This document shows, in pieces, positions 16,445 through 25,361 of a DNA stretch of 64,000 bases. The notes beneath the pieces were generated by a model. The model searched no databases, was not told where the DNA came from, and saw nothing but the letters and a program-made list of their open reading frames with translations. Location of the stretch: the NCBI RefSeq assembly GCF_001182045.1, contig NZ_CVTY01000007.1:124001-188000 (forward strand), given 5' to 3'. Every line of letters starts with the position of its first letter. The first letter of the stretch is position 1. A program made the position numbers and the translations under genes. This DNA comes from Dakarella massiliensis. GTDB lineage: Bacteria; Pseudomonadota; Gammaproteobacteria; Burkholderiales; Burkholderiaceae_F.

Positions 16445-17599
16445 ATGTCTGAAAATCTTGAAACGCTCTGCAGCAGGGTCGATGAATCCAGAGACTCCAT
16501 GCTGGCCACCTGGAAGCTGCTCGTTGACCGCGACTGCGGATCCAAAAACAAGGCCGGGGTCGACGCGGTCGGGCATGATGTGAAGGGGATTCTTGAGTCC
16601 GCGGGATTCAAAGTCCGTTTTTATGAGTACCCTGAGGCGGGGAACCTTCTCATCGCGGAGCGCGGTGACACGACGAAGCCGTTTGTCGCGCTGATCGGGC
16701 ATCTCGACACGGTGTTCGCGGATGGCGAGGCGGCAAAGCGCCCCTTCACGATCAAGGATGGCGTGGTGACGGGCCCTGGGTGTCTCGACATGAAGGGTGG
16801 GGTGACGGTGCTCCTCTCCGCGATGCGGATTCTGAATGAAGCCGGCTGGGACCGGTATCCGGTGAAAGTTATTCTCGCGGGAGACGAAGAAGCGGGCCAT
16901 CAGAAGTCGACCGCCGTGCGCGACATGATGGCAGAGGCGAAAGGCTCGCTTTTCGGCCTCAATTTTGAAACGAGTTTCAAGGACAATTCAGTCGTCATTG
17001 AACGGAAGGGCGTCGCCACATTCCGGTTTGACGTGCAGGGAATCGGCGCCCATGTGGGCAATAATCCGAAAGGCGGCCGGAGCGCCATTACGGAAATCGC
17101 GGCGAAGGTCGCTGACATCAACTCGCTCACTGACTATGACGAAGGCACAACGCTGAATGTCGGCGTGATCGGCGGCGGCACAGTTCCGAACGCCTGCGCC
17201 GAAAAGGCGTTCTGCGAGGTCGATGTCCGCTATAAGAGTGAGGCGGGAATCAGCCGTGTCCGGGCAGGCCTTAAAGCCATCGCGCATAAGGTCTATCTCG
17301 ACGGGACGCATACGGAAGTGACAGAGCTCTTCTACTTCCCTGCGATGCCGAGGCTTGAATCGTCTCTCGAACTCTTCAGCCGCGTGAATAAGATTGCCGT
17401 GGAGCATGGGTTCCCTGAGATGACCGCGAAGGGGGTTGGCGGCGGATCCGATTCCGCGGCGCTCACGATGGCAGGTGTCCCGACGGTTTGCGCGCTCGGC
17501 GTGAAGGGGGAATTCAACCACACGGTCCGTGAGTACGCGATGGAGGACTCCCTTTTTGAGCGCACGAAGCTCCTCATCACGATCCTCTGCACGATCTGA
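16445..17599 (+). CDS. M20 family metallopeptidase (glutamate carboxypeptidase-like)
   Basis: A 384-residue cytoplasmic di-zinc peptidase. Zinc and catalytic residues are visible: GHLDTVF near residue 82, GPGCLDMKGG near 112-121, GDEEAG near 145, NFETSF near 175 and GGGSDSAALT near 330. The dimerisation (lid) domain lies between about 185 and 295. This pattern fits carboxypeptidase G2/ArgE-type M20A enzymes that remove a C-terminal residue or deacylate amino acids. It is followed after 95 bp by a clear paralogue, probably in the same transcript. Confidence 0.85.
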   Translation: MSENLETLCSRVDESRDSMLATWKLLVDRDCGSKNKAGVDAVGHDVKGILESAGFKVRFYEYPEAGNLLIAERGDTTKPFVALIGHLDTVFADGEAAKRPFTIKDGVVTGPGCLDMKGGVTVLLSAMRILNEAGWDRYPVKVILAGDEEAGHQKSTAVRDMMAEAKGSLFGLNFETSFKDNSVVIERKGVATFRFDVQGIGAHVGNNPKGGRSAITEIAAKVADINSLTDYDEGTTLNVGVIGGGTVPNACAEKAFCEVDVRYKSEAGISRVRAGLKAIAHKVYLDGTHTEVTELFYFPAMPRLESSLELFSRVNKIAVEHGFPEMTAKGVGGGSDSAALTMAGVPTVCALGVKGEFNHTVREYAMEDSLFERTKLLITILCTI

Positions 17600-17694
17600 G
17601 CAAAGGATCCGATCAGCCAACCGGCGGATAGCCGCAGGACCGTCCGCCGGCAACAATAAAAAGACACAGAGCCGAAACTGAATAAAGGATGATC

Positions 17695-18849
17695 ATGACC
17701 CCAGAAATTGAGTCTCTTTTCCGCGACGTTGATCAGGCAAAGCCCGATATGCGGGCTACCTGGGCGTACCTCGTGAATCACGACAGCGGTTCAAAAAACA
17801 AAGCCGCCGTGGATGCCCTGCAGGCGTTTGCCGCGCATACGCTGAAGAAATGCGGTTTTTCGGTACGTTTCCACGAGTATGAGGAAGCCGGGAACCTGCT
17901 GGTTGCCGAGCGGGGGGATATGACAAAACCCTTTATCTGTCTCGTCGGGCATCTCGATACGGTGTTCCCGGACGGAGAAGCGGCGGAGCGGCCCTTTACG
18001 ATCCGGGATGGAATTGTGACGGGTCCGGGGTGCCTTGATATGAAGGGCGGCATCACGATTCTGCTCTCCGCGATCAGGATCCTTGCCGCCCGGGGCTGGG
18101 ACCGGCATCCGGTGAAGATCCTGATTTCGGGAGACGAAGAAACGGCTCACCGCGGATCCAAAGCGGCGCGTGACCTGGTTGAGGAAGCCAGCGGCGGATT
18201 TGTCGGTCTGAATCTTGACACGGGGTTCGCGGACGGGAGCGTCGTTCTTGGGCGAAAGGGCTACGCGGTCTACCGGGTCGAAGTGTCGGGTGTCGGTGCC
18301 CATGCCGGCAATAATCCCGAAGACGGCCGGAGCGCGATTATCGAGCTCGCTCATAAGATGATCGATATCAACGATCTCGCGGACCATGAGGCGGGAACCC
18401 TGATCAACGTGGGGGTCATGGGCGGCGGTACGGTCCCGAACGCGATTCCTGACAAAGCCTGGTGCACGGTGGACGTACGATTCACGAAAGCGGCGGAGAT
18501 GGAACGCGTGAAGCGCGCGATGGCGGAGCTTGAGACAAAACGCTATATCGAAGGCACCGAAACCAAGGCGGAGCTCAAGGTCGATATTCCGGCAATGGAG
18601 CGGACTGAAGCTTCTGAAGCGCTTTTCGCCCGGGTGAATGACCTTGCGGTTTCCTGCGGGCTGCCGGACATGAAGCCTATCAGCACGGGCGGGGGATCCG
18701 ACTCCGTATTCCTCTCACGGGCCGGCGTACCCACGATCTGCTCGCTCGGTGTCCGGGGTGAATTTAATCATACGGAGCGTGAGTACGCGATCGAAGAGAC
18801 GCTTTACGAGCGGACAAAGCTCCTGCTCGCTGTCCTTCAGACGATCTGA
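17695..18849 (+). CDS. M20 family metallopeptidase, tandem paralogue
   Basis: A 384-residue paralogue of the preceding gene with the same motifs (GHLDTVFPDGEAAERPFT, GPGCLDMKGGITILLSA, GDEETAH, GGGSDSVFLS) and overall very similar sequence, so a local duplication. One difference is at the active-site neighbourhood: GDEETAHRGSKA replaces GDEEAGHQKSTA. The second of two in-frame ATGs (17695) sits at the right distance from AAAGGA and is preferred over 17689. A terminator follows. Confidence 0.85.
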   Translation: MTPEIESLFRDVDQAKPDMRATWAYLVNHDSGSKNKAAVDALQAFAAHTLKKCGFSVRFHEYEEAGNLLVAERGDMTKPFICLVGHLDTVFPDGEAAERPFTIRDGIVTGPGCLDMKGGITILLSAIRILAARGWDRHPVKILISGDEETAHRGSKAARDLVEEASGGFVGLNLDTGFADGSVVLGRKGYAVYRVEVSGVGAHAGNNPEDGRSAIIELAHKMIDINDLADHEAGTLINVGVMGGGTVPNAIPDKAWCTVDVRFTKAAEMERVKRAMAELETKRYIEGTETKAELKVDIPAMERTEASEALFARVNDLAVSCGLPDMKPISTGGGSDSVFLSRAGVPTICSLGVRGEFNHTEREYAIEETLYERTKLLLAVLQTI

Positions 18850-18872
18850 TCCGATTTCTCCTGGAAACAGAA

Positions 18873-18908
18873 AAAACCGCGGAACAGCTGCGAAGCGTCC
18901 GCGGTTTT
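18873..18908. terminator. Bidirectional terminator between M20 pair and M48 lipoprotein
   Basis: AAAACCGCGGA (18873-18883) and TCCGCGGTTTT (18898-18908) form an 11-bp perfect stem flanked by A and T runs between converging genes. Confidence 0.85.
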
Positions 18909-18927
18909 CTGTTGGTTTTAGCGTTGG

Positions 18928-19659
18928 TTATTTAACGTTTCCGGCCGCTGCGACTCGGTCCTCAACATTCTTGATTCGCTTCGAGGTATCGGGGTGATCG
19001 CCGAACATCTTCTGCATGATGCCGGAATCCGCGTCGCCGGTTGAAATCTTCTTGAGGGCGGAAGCCATGGCGAGCGCCTTCTGTTTTCCATTCGGCTCCT
19101 TGAGGAGCAGATCCACGCTGTAGTTATCGGCTTCGGTTTCAAGCGCCTGAGAGTACTGGGCGGAAATCGCGGAGTAGGCGACCTGCTGCATCAGGTCAGA
19201 CCCGGTGCCATCCAGACCGACAAGGGAGCCCAGCGCACCGCCCGCGCTGAGCGCGATCGCGACACCGCGGTTTGTGCGGTACTGCTGCACGCTGTGGCGG
19301 AGCGCCACGTGTCCGATTTCGTGACCGAGCACGGCTCGCACATCATCGTTATTCAGACGGTCAATCAGGGCGGAATACACGCGGACACAGCCGTTTGGCA
19401 TTGCCCAGGCATTCATGTCCTTGGTCTTATAGACCTGGTAATTCAGTGTCTGCCCGCCGACCTGAGTGGGGAGTCCCTGCCGAATGATGGCCATGCGGCC
19501 GTCATACTGGTGGGTAATGGTGTTTTTCTGATCCATCTGCCTGCAGCTCTGATTGGCGGCTGCAACGACTTCCTGATCGGAACCGAGCGACTCCATATTG
19601 GCGCAGCCTGTGAGCGCTGCGGCCGAGGCGAGAAGTTCGAGGAGGATCTTTTTCTTCAT
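18928..19659 (-). CDS. M48 family zinc metalloprotease, lipoprotein
   Basis: A 243-residue protein, starting MKKKILLELLASAAALTGC, a lipoprotein signal with acylated Cys19. The zinc motif HEIGH is at residues 113-117 (GHEIGHVALRH) and the third ligand glutamate lies downstream in LETEADNYSVDLL near 178, giving a complete M48 active site. It resembles the single-domain outer-membrane-facing YcaL/LoiP type proteases that act in envelope quality control, without the TPR part of BepA. The longer frame starting at 19755 would bury the lipobox and is rejected; ATG at 19659 follows GGGTGA. Confidence 0.88.
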   Translation of the reverse strand: MKKKILLELLASAAALTGCANMESLGSDQEVVAAANQSCRQMDQKNTITHQYDGRMAIIRQGLPTQVGGQTLNYQVYKTKDMNAWAMPNGCVRVYSALIDRLNNDDVRAVLGHEIGHVALRHSVQQYRTNRGVAIALSAGGALGSLVGLDGTGSDLMQQVAYSAISAQYSQALETEADNYSVDLLLKEPNGKQKALAMASALKKISTGDADSGIMQKMFGDHPDTSKRIKNVEDRVAAAGNVK

Positions 19660-19776
19660 ATATTCACCCGCTGAAAAATCGTCGTATACGTTAATCATAG
19701 GGTGAAAACACAGAATGGGGGAACTGCTCGAAAGGGGGAGGCGGCAGGGCTTCACCGCCTCCGGTTCAGGATAGAT

Positions 19777-20919
19777 TTATTCCTCGAACGTTCCCTTGAC
19801 GATCACCTCAGAGTTCCGCATAAGGAAGCGCTCCTTGGAGACCACATCCGTGAGGTTCCAGTTTTCGTCAAAGAGGCAGGCGTTCGCGCAGGCGCCGGTT
19901 TCAACGCGGCCCTGATCCTTGAGACCAAGAGCGTCCGCGACATTCGTGGTATCAAACGTGAGCGCGAGTGACGGATCCATTCCGTGGTTGCCGATCAGAT
20001 CGCGGACCGTATCGAGGAGGCCGCCGACACCGCCCGTGGCGAGTCCGACCATTTCGCCCTTCTCATTAAAGCGGGGCATTGAGCCGTGACCGTCAGTCGA
20101 CATCGTGATCCGGGTGGGATCAACGCCGGAGGCGATGGCCTCTGTGATGTCGTTTGCCGTGGAGCCGTTGCAGGAGAATCCGGCCGTGTAGTCAACAAAG
20201 CCCCCGTGGCGGGCGAATTCAAGCGACCCCTCGTACACTTCGCGCTTTCTTGAGCAGTGCGTCGGACGGATGTGACGGATCGGGAAGCCGCCCTTCTCGA
20301 AGGACAGGAACATATCAAAGATCCCGGGGATGTCGCCCATATGGACGTGCAGCACACCGCCCTTACCGGTAATCATGCCAGTCAGGCGGATATCGGAGAG
20401 AAGGTGCAGCACTTCATCCGGCCGCGGGAAGGAGGAGCGATGGTCGCCGAGCGCGATCTTGACACCGAGGCACTCCGGCACGAGGAATAGATCCTGCGCG
20501 ACGCTCTGACTCATCGATGTGCAGGGGAAGCGGTAGTTGCTCGTATACATCCAGGCGCTTACGCCCTCGATCGAAAGGGCCCGGACTTTGGCGAGCAGGT
20601 TTTCAATCGAGCGGGAAATGAAATCCGTGCCGCAGACGCCGACGATCGAAGTCGTACCTACCTTCACGAGTTCGGAAAGCATGATTTCAGGCGTACGGCT
20701 CGCGAAACCGCCTTCACCGCCGCCGCCATTCACGTGAATATGCTGATCAAAGAATCCCGGGGTCAGAATCTTTCCCTTGGCATCAACGGTTTCAAGATCG
20801 GGGAGCGAGACGGTGAGATTGCTGCCGACCGCGAGAATTTTCCCGGCTGCCATCAGAACATCGGTGATGCCCAGATCCTTCGGCGCGTAAACGCGGGCAT
20901 TGCGGATAAGAAGAGCCAT
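19777..20919 (-). CDS. iadA: Isoaspartyl dipeptidase (beta-aspartyl peptidase)
   Basis: A 380-residue amidohydrolase-fold enzyme that would hydrolyse beta-aspartyl dipeptides formed by protein ageing. The first metal pair is in DQHIHVNGGGGEGGF near residue 61-75, which is the IadA version of the HxH motif. A further signature GVCGTD, HVHMGD near 195, RPTHCSR near 222 and STDGHGSMPRF near 278 complete the site. Length matches the family. Together with the M20 enzymes and the other amidohydrolases it fits a peptide- and amino-acid-based lifestyle. Monocistronic. Confidence 0.88.
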   Translation of the reverse strand: MALLIRNARVYAPKDLGITDVLMAAGKILAVGSNLTVSLPDLETVDAKGKILTPGFFDQHIHVNGGGGEGGFASRTPEIMLSELVKVGTTSIVGVCGTDFISRSIENLLAKVRALSIEGVSAWMYTSNYRFPCTSMSQSVAQDLFLVPECLGVKIALGDHRSSFPRPDEVLHLLSDIRLTGMITGKGGVLHVHMGDIPGIFDMFLSFEKGGFPIRHIRPTHCSRKREVYEGSLEFARHGGFVDYTAGFSCNGSTANDITEAIASGVDPTRITMSTDGHGSMPRFNEKGEMVGLATGGVGGLLDTVRDLIGNHGMDPSLALTFDTTNVADALGLKDQGRVETGACANACLFDENWNLTDVVSKERFLMRNSEVIVKGTFEE

Positions 20920-21120
20920 GTGTTGTCACTCCTGAAAATTAGGAAACCCATAAGAACTGGGTTCTGCGGGTGGAATTCTAAAAGGATTCAGAAAATAGAG
21001 AGAAAGAGAACAGGATCTGATGGATAGAAAGGGAGCTTCAGGGCTGTTGCTCAGGTGGGAGAGGAATTAAACTGACTTCTCTGTCTGAAAAAACAACTGA
21101 ACGCAAAGAGAGACGCCCCG

Positions 21121-22383
21121 ATGACTGAAACGATTTCTCCCAATTCCGACGCGATACTGCTTCTCACGGCGCCGCTCGCCGTACGGGGCGAAGTGCAGGA
21201 AGGAATCGAACCGCTGTCGACTGAGGAATATGGATTCCTCGCGCGGCAGCTTCTCGATATGAAGAGAAAGCCATCCGACCTCCTGAACCCGGAGAACACC
21301 GAGCTGATCCACTCCTGCGGCGAGCTGGTCGACGCGGAGCGTCTTAAAGCGCTGCTCGGAAGAAAGGCGGAGCTTTCCCGCGCCCGGGCGGCCTGGCGGT
21401 CTCTTGGTATCTGGTGCTGTACGCGGGCGGACCGGGATTATCCAAAAATCCTGAAAGCGCATCTGAGAGAAGATACGCCGCCCGCTGTTTGGGGATGCGG
21501 CAATCTGAAGCTTCTGCAGAGCGATGCCTTTTCAGTACTGGGTACCGGATCCAAAAACAAGCACTATGACGGGATCGGTAACGAAAACGGCACAATGACT
21601 TCTTATGCCGGATTCCTCGTTGTCGCGTCGGGCGAAGAGGGAGCAGAAAGCGGAGCGCTTCGCGGCGCCCTGAAGGTAGGAGGGACCGCGTGCCAGGTGC
21701 CGAATAAGCCGCTCGCGTCGCTCGCTGCGCAGCCGGGATGGAAGAAGCTGCTGGATTCCGGAAAGCTCGTTCTCATGACCGCTCTGGATCCGTTCCTTGG
21801 CTGCCGTTCAATTGAAGACCGGCTTTCAAATAAGCGGCTCGCGCTTTCTCTCGGCGCCTCGGCGCTCCTCGTGAACACGGAATCGATGGACGATCCGGCG
21901 TGGGTCGCTGTTGAGGAGCATCTCGGAAAATACGAGTCTGTGCCGATTTACTTTCAGGAAACACCGCCGGTCCCGGAATATATGGGGCCGCTCTTCGATA
22001 TGGGGCTCAAACGCTGGCCTCATCTGAACGGTGTCGTCGATTTCCACACACTGGTGCTGGGCGAACGGAAAGAACCTGATCCTGTGCCGCTGCCGCCTGA
22101 AGGGAAGTATGAGGAGGTTCCGCCGCAGGAACCTGAAAAGAAGGCTGAGTCTCCTGCTGCCGCGCCGGCGCCGAACCCCCTGTCCGCAGAGGATGCGGAA
22201 GCTGAAGCCCGCCGAAAGGCCGGTTTGGCGGAGCTTGAGAAACTCCTCAGCCGGCTCACGGATAAAGAGGGGATTTCGGCGAAGGATATTGTTTTTGAAA
22301 CCGTTCAGGTTCTGACAGACAAGGGCAAGATGGATCCGATCGTCGCCGCCGTACTTCAGAATGTGAGCTTTCCGGGGGCCTGA
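21121..22383 (+). CDS. Divergent DprA/Smf-like Rossmann-fold protein
   Basis: A 420-residue cytoplasmic protein. Residues 100-300 follow the DprA layout: DRDYPKILKAHLREDTPPAVWGCGN, then an FSVLGTG strand, FLVVASGEEGAESGALRGALKVGGTA, and GCRSIEDRLSNKRLALSLGASALLV in place of the usual RNRIIAGLS segment. Key glycines and the RNR-type arginine motif are altered. Residues 320-365 are Pro/Glu/Ala-rich linker, and the last 60 residues form a small helical domain like the winged-helix end of DprA. DprA normally loads RecA on incoming single-stranded DNA; such divergence suggests another role, perhaps nucleotide sensing. No competence or defence gene is adjacent. Confidence 0.65.
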   Translation: MTETISPNSDAILLLTAPLAVRGEVQEGIEPLSTEEYGFLARQLLDMKRKPSDLLNPENTELIHSCGELVDAERLKALLGRKAELSRARAAWRSLGIWCCTRADRDYPKILKAHLREDTPPAVWGCGNLKLLQSDAFSVLGTGSKNKHYDGIGNENGTMTSYAGFLVVASGEEGAESGALRGALKVGGTACQVPNKPLASLAAQPGWKKLLDSGKLVLMTALDPFLGCRSIEDRLSNKRLALSLGASALLVNTESMDDPAWVAVEEHLGKYESVPIYFQETPPVPEYMGPLFDMGLKRWPHLNGVVDFHTLVLGERKEPDPVPLPPEGKYEEVPPQEPEKKAESPAAAPAPNPLSAEDAEAEARRKAGLAELEKLLSRLTDKEGISAKDIVFETVQVLTDKGKMDPIVAAVLQNVSFPGA

Positions 22384-22397
22384 TTTTTCAGACCTGC

Positions 22398-22428
22398 AGA
22401 AAACAGGCGGCAGTATCGCCTGTTTTCT
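22398..22428. terminator. Terminator of the DprA-like gene
   Basis: AGAAAACAGGCG (22398-22409) and CGCCTGTTTTCT (22417-22428) form a 12-bp perfect stem followed by TTTTAT. Confidence 0.85.
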
Positions 22429-22510
22429 TTTATCCGCCAATATATACCAAGGTAGAGTAACTGAGCCACCAACATAAAAGAAAGTCAGTTACCGACCAGA
22501 TAAATAAAAA

Positions 22511-22529
22511 AGCCCGGCAGAGCCGGGCT
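22511..22529 (-). terminator. Terminator of the PpiC-type gene pair
   Basis: AGCCCGGC (22511-22518) and GCCGGGCT (22522-22529) form a tight 3-nt-loop hairpin, followed on the minus strand by a U-run (AAAAAA to its left). Confidence 0.8.
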
Positions 22530-22553
22530 GTCCCTAAGGAGGAAAGGCAGGGG

Positions 22554-23330
22554 TTACTTCACCTGAGCCTTCTTCACGAGGTCACGCATGTAGGCGTTAA
22601 CTTTCTGAGCCTCCAGCGCGCGGCGGATTTCAGGCTTCACGCGATCAAATGACGGCGCCGCCTTGGCATTACGAGTGCCGCGGTTCATAACCACTTCGTA
22701 ACCGGCAGGGCCGGTCACAATAGCGGTCTTATTGCCTTTCAGTCCCTGAAGGGTAGAAACCATCGGAGGAGGAAGGGCACCCGTGTTGACCCAGCCCATA
22801 TCACCGCCGTTCCGCTTGGCTGTCGGATCGAGAGACTCCGCGCGGGCAATCTTCTGGAACGATTCGCCCTTGGCGAGACGAGCCTGAATCTTCTGCGCTT
22901 CGTCCTGTGTCTTCACAGCGATATGGTTGATGTGGATCTCGGTCTTGCCGTACTGAGCTTTCTGCTGGTCATAAACCTTGCGGACCTCAGCATCCGTGAC
23001 CGGGTTCTTCTTCAGATAGTCGCTGAGGTAAACGTCAGAGACAATCTGCTTTCTCGCATTCTGAATCGCGGCGGCAACAGCCGGACGCTTTTCTACGCCA
23101 GCCTTCTCCGCTTCCTGCAGCACGACGGTACGGGCGATCAGATTGTCGCGGATTGCCTGTTCGAGCTGCGGCGTACGCTTCTGACCGTGGGCCGTAGCGG
23201 CAGCCAGGATCTGCTCCTGTTCAGCCGCGGTGATCTTCGTGCCGTTAACGGTCACGTCCTTGAATGCCGCATTGGCAGCAAACGGGATCGCGATCGCGCA
23301 GGCAAATACGAGTGCCTTCTTGAACTTCAT
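22554..23330 (-). CDS. Periplasmic PpiC-type (parvulin) peptidyl-prolyl isomerase
   Basis: A 258-residue protein with a Sec signal peptide (residues 1-21, ANA). An N-terminal helical SurA-like chaperone part is followed by the parvulin domain at about residues 125-225: the strand HINHIAVKTQDEAQKI, then RLAKGESFQKIARAESLDPTAKRNGGDMGWVN, and the closing strand GYEVVMNRGTR. The parvulin core looks intact. It should assist folding of exported proteins. It lies 31 bp downstream of a paralogue and shares its transcript. Confidence 0.88.
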   Translation of the reverse strand: MKFKKALVFACAIAIPFAANAAFKDVTVNGTKITAAEQEQILAAATAHGQKRTPQLEQAIRDNLIARTVVLQEAEKAGVEKRPAVAAAIQNARKQIVSDVYLSDYLKKNPVTDAEVRKVYDQQKAQYGKTEIHINHIAVKTQDEAQKIQARLAKGESFQKIARAESLDPTAKRNGGDMGWVNTGALPPPMVSTLQGLKGNKTAIVTGPAGYEVVMNRGTRNAKAAPSFDRVKPEIRRALEAQKVNAYMRDLVKKAQVK

Positions 23331-23361
23331 TTGATGTTTTCTCTTTTTGAATCAGAAAAGC

Positions 23362-24141
23362 TTACTTTACGACAGCACGGGAGGTGATGTCACGCACGTA
23401 CTGCTGCGCGGTCTGAGCGGCAGCAATTCGCTGAAGCTGGGGCTTAGCCTGTTCAAAGGTCGGGAAAAGCTGCGCGGGACGCGTAGCCACCACCTGGAAC
23501 ACGGCCCAGCCGCCGCGGAACTGCACGGGCTTCGAGTAAACCTGACCGGCCTTGAGGGACGGGAGGAGCTGACCAATCTGCGGAACAACACGAACCGGAG
23601 CGAACCAGCCGATGTCACCGCCGCGGGCCTTGGAAGGCTGATCAATCGTCACGGCAGAGGCGACCTTGGCGAAGTTCTCACCCTTCAGGACGCGGTTCAG
23701 AGCGTTCTGGGCTTCACCCTGGGTCTTCGTCACGATCTGACGGAGGTGATACTCGGTGTTGCCGTAAGCGGCCTTGTCCTTCTGATACATCTTCTGCAGA
23801 TCAGCGTCAGACGTCGGATGCTGCTGGACATAGCGGTTAAGGAGAGCCTCAGTCATGATGTTGTTCGTGGCGTTCTGAACAGCGATCTTGACGTTGGGGT
23901 CGTTTGCGAGACCAGCCTTCTGGGCTTCCTGAAGAACAGCGATCTCGGTCACGAGGTTCTGCTTCACGGCATTTTCAAGCTGAGGCGTACGCTGCTGGCC
24001 GCTGGCCGTCAGATTCTTCAGAATCTGCTCCTGCTGGGCGGCCGTAACCTTCGTCCCATTGACAGTGAAATCCGTAACAGCGGCATTCGCGCAGGCAGCG
24101 GCAAATGCAGACATGAGAATAACTGAAAGTTTCAAATTCAT
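23362..24141 (-). CDS. Periplasmic PpiC-type (parvulin) peptidyl-prolyl isomerase, paralogue
   Basis: A 259-residue protein whose start I place at ATG 24141 (MNLKLSVILMSAFAAACANA), giving a clean signal peptide; the longer frame at 24195 has no such leader. Domain order repeats that of the downstream neighbour: N-terminal helices, then the parvulin domain EYHLRQIVTKTQGEAQNAL, GENFAKVASAVTIDQPSKARGGDIGWFA and closing strand GWAVFQVVATR. The first gene of the pair is transcribed from the region up to 24360. Likely tandem duplication. Confidence 0.88.
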   Translation of the reverse strand: MNLKLSVILMSAFAAACANAAVTDFTVNGTKVTAAQQEQILKNLTASGQQRTPQLENAVKQNLVTEIAVLQEAQKAGLANDPNVKIAVQNATNNIMTEALLNRYVQQHPTSDADLQKMYQKDKAAYGNTEYHLRQIVTKTQGEAQNALNRVLKGENFAKVASAVTIDQPSKARGGDIGWFAPVRVVPQIGQLLPSLKAGQVYSKPVQFRGGWAVFQVVATRPAQLFPTFEQAKPQLQRIAAAQTAQQYVRDITSRAVVK

Positions 24142-24360
24142 AGTTTCTGGCCCAATCGGAGCGTAGCCCCAAAAATGTTTGCAGACACTGACCATTCTAG
24201 CGCCAATAGGATGGACGTAATCAAGAAATGTACGAAAAGCGTTACTGCATAAATTTGTCTAAATGACACAAGTTCCGGTCCGGATTGAACAAAGTTCCAA
24301 AAAACCGCCTCGATCCGTCAGCATTGCTTTAAACACTTTTACGCATAAAAGCGAAATTGT

Positions 24361-25251
24361 TTACATAAGCTGTCCGTGTCCGAATTCCTGATCAAGGAAA
24401 TCGAGGAACTTTTTTACCTTAAGCGTCATAAGGCGCCGCTGCGGGTAGACCGCGGAAAGCGTCTTTGACGGAATTGGATAATCCGGGAGTACCTGGATGA
24501 GTTCTCCCCGCTCAATGTGAGGGCGGAGCCTGAAAAGGGGCTGCTTTGTGATACCCAGTCCTCCGATCGCCATTTCGCAGGAAATCTGGCAGTTATTGGC
24601 GAGATATTTTGCGCTCGTCGGGATGGTGATCAGGCTCCGATCAGGCCCCTTGAAGGTCCAGGATGTCTGATCCTGACGGACGAGCAGGGTATGATGCGAG
24701 AGATCTTCGGGGGAAGCGGGCATTCCGTTTGCTTCGATATAGGCAGGGGATGCCGCGAGAATGATGGGAAGCTCGGAAATTCTATGCCGGATCAAAGAGC
24801 TGTCAGGCGGCTCCTCATCCGTGACCGCCACATCGAAACCCTCTTCAATCAGATTAACTTCTCGGTTTGTAACCGTCATATCGAGGCGGATACCGGGATT
24901 TTCCTTCAGCCAGCCGGGGAGTTTGCGTGAGAGCTGATAGATAGCAAAGGTATTGGCAACGGAAACCCGGAGTGTCCCCTTTACTTCTCCCGTGAAATGG
25001 GAGACCAGGGCGTCAGTTTCTTCAACGTCCGCCAGAATGACCCGGTCCCGTTCCAGGTACATTTCACCGATTTCGGTGAGGTTCTGCCGCCTCGTGCTTC
25101 GATTGAGCAGCTGGGCACCTATGTCCTTTTCCAGAGCCGCGATGATTTTGGCAATGTTCTGCGGCGTCATTCCGCAGGCCTCTGCGGCGGCTGTAAATGA
25201 CCCGCAGTCGGCCACCTTTTCGAAGACTTTCATTCCGTGAAGACGGTCCAT
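24361..25251 (-). CDS. LysR-family transcriptional regulator
   Basis: A 296-residue regulator. The winged helix-turn-helix covers about residues 3-62 (MKVFEKVADCGSFTAAAEACGMTPQNIAKIIAALEKDIGAQLLNRSTR) and an effector-binding domain follows from about residue 90 (TLRVSVANTFAIYQLS). It most resembles the CrgA/DsdC-like LysR branch that begins with a MDRLxGMxVF-type start. It is divergent from the decayed flavoprotein gene and its still intact M20 neighbour, which are plausible former targets. Confidence 0.9.
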   Translation of the reverse strand: MDRLHGMKVFEKVADCGSFTAAAEACGMTPQNIAKIIAALEKDIGAQLLNRSTRRQNLTEIGEMYLERDRVILADVEETDALVSHFTGEVKGTLRVSVANTFAIYQLSRKLPGWLKENPGIRLDMTVTNREVNLIEEGFDVAVTDEEPPDSSLIRHRISELPIILAASPAYIEANGMPASPEDLSHHTLLVRQDQTSWTFKGPDRSLITIPTSAKYLANNCQISCEMAIGGLGITKQPLFRLRPHIERGELIQVLPDYPIPSKTLSAVYPQRRLMTLKVKKFLDFLDQEFGHGQLM

Positions 25252-25361
25252 GATTCACAACTCCTGGTTTTGTGAATGGCAGATTATGGATTTTGAATAC
25301 CTTCTTTGAGTAAATATACAACTGCGAGTTTAAAAAGAAACAAACTTCTGTCTGTTTTTCA

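Noticed and set aside
18928..19755. Longer start for the M48 protease
   Set aside because: It would place 32 extra residues before the lipoprotein signal peptide and hide the lipobox.
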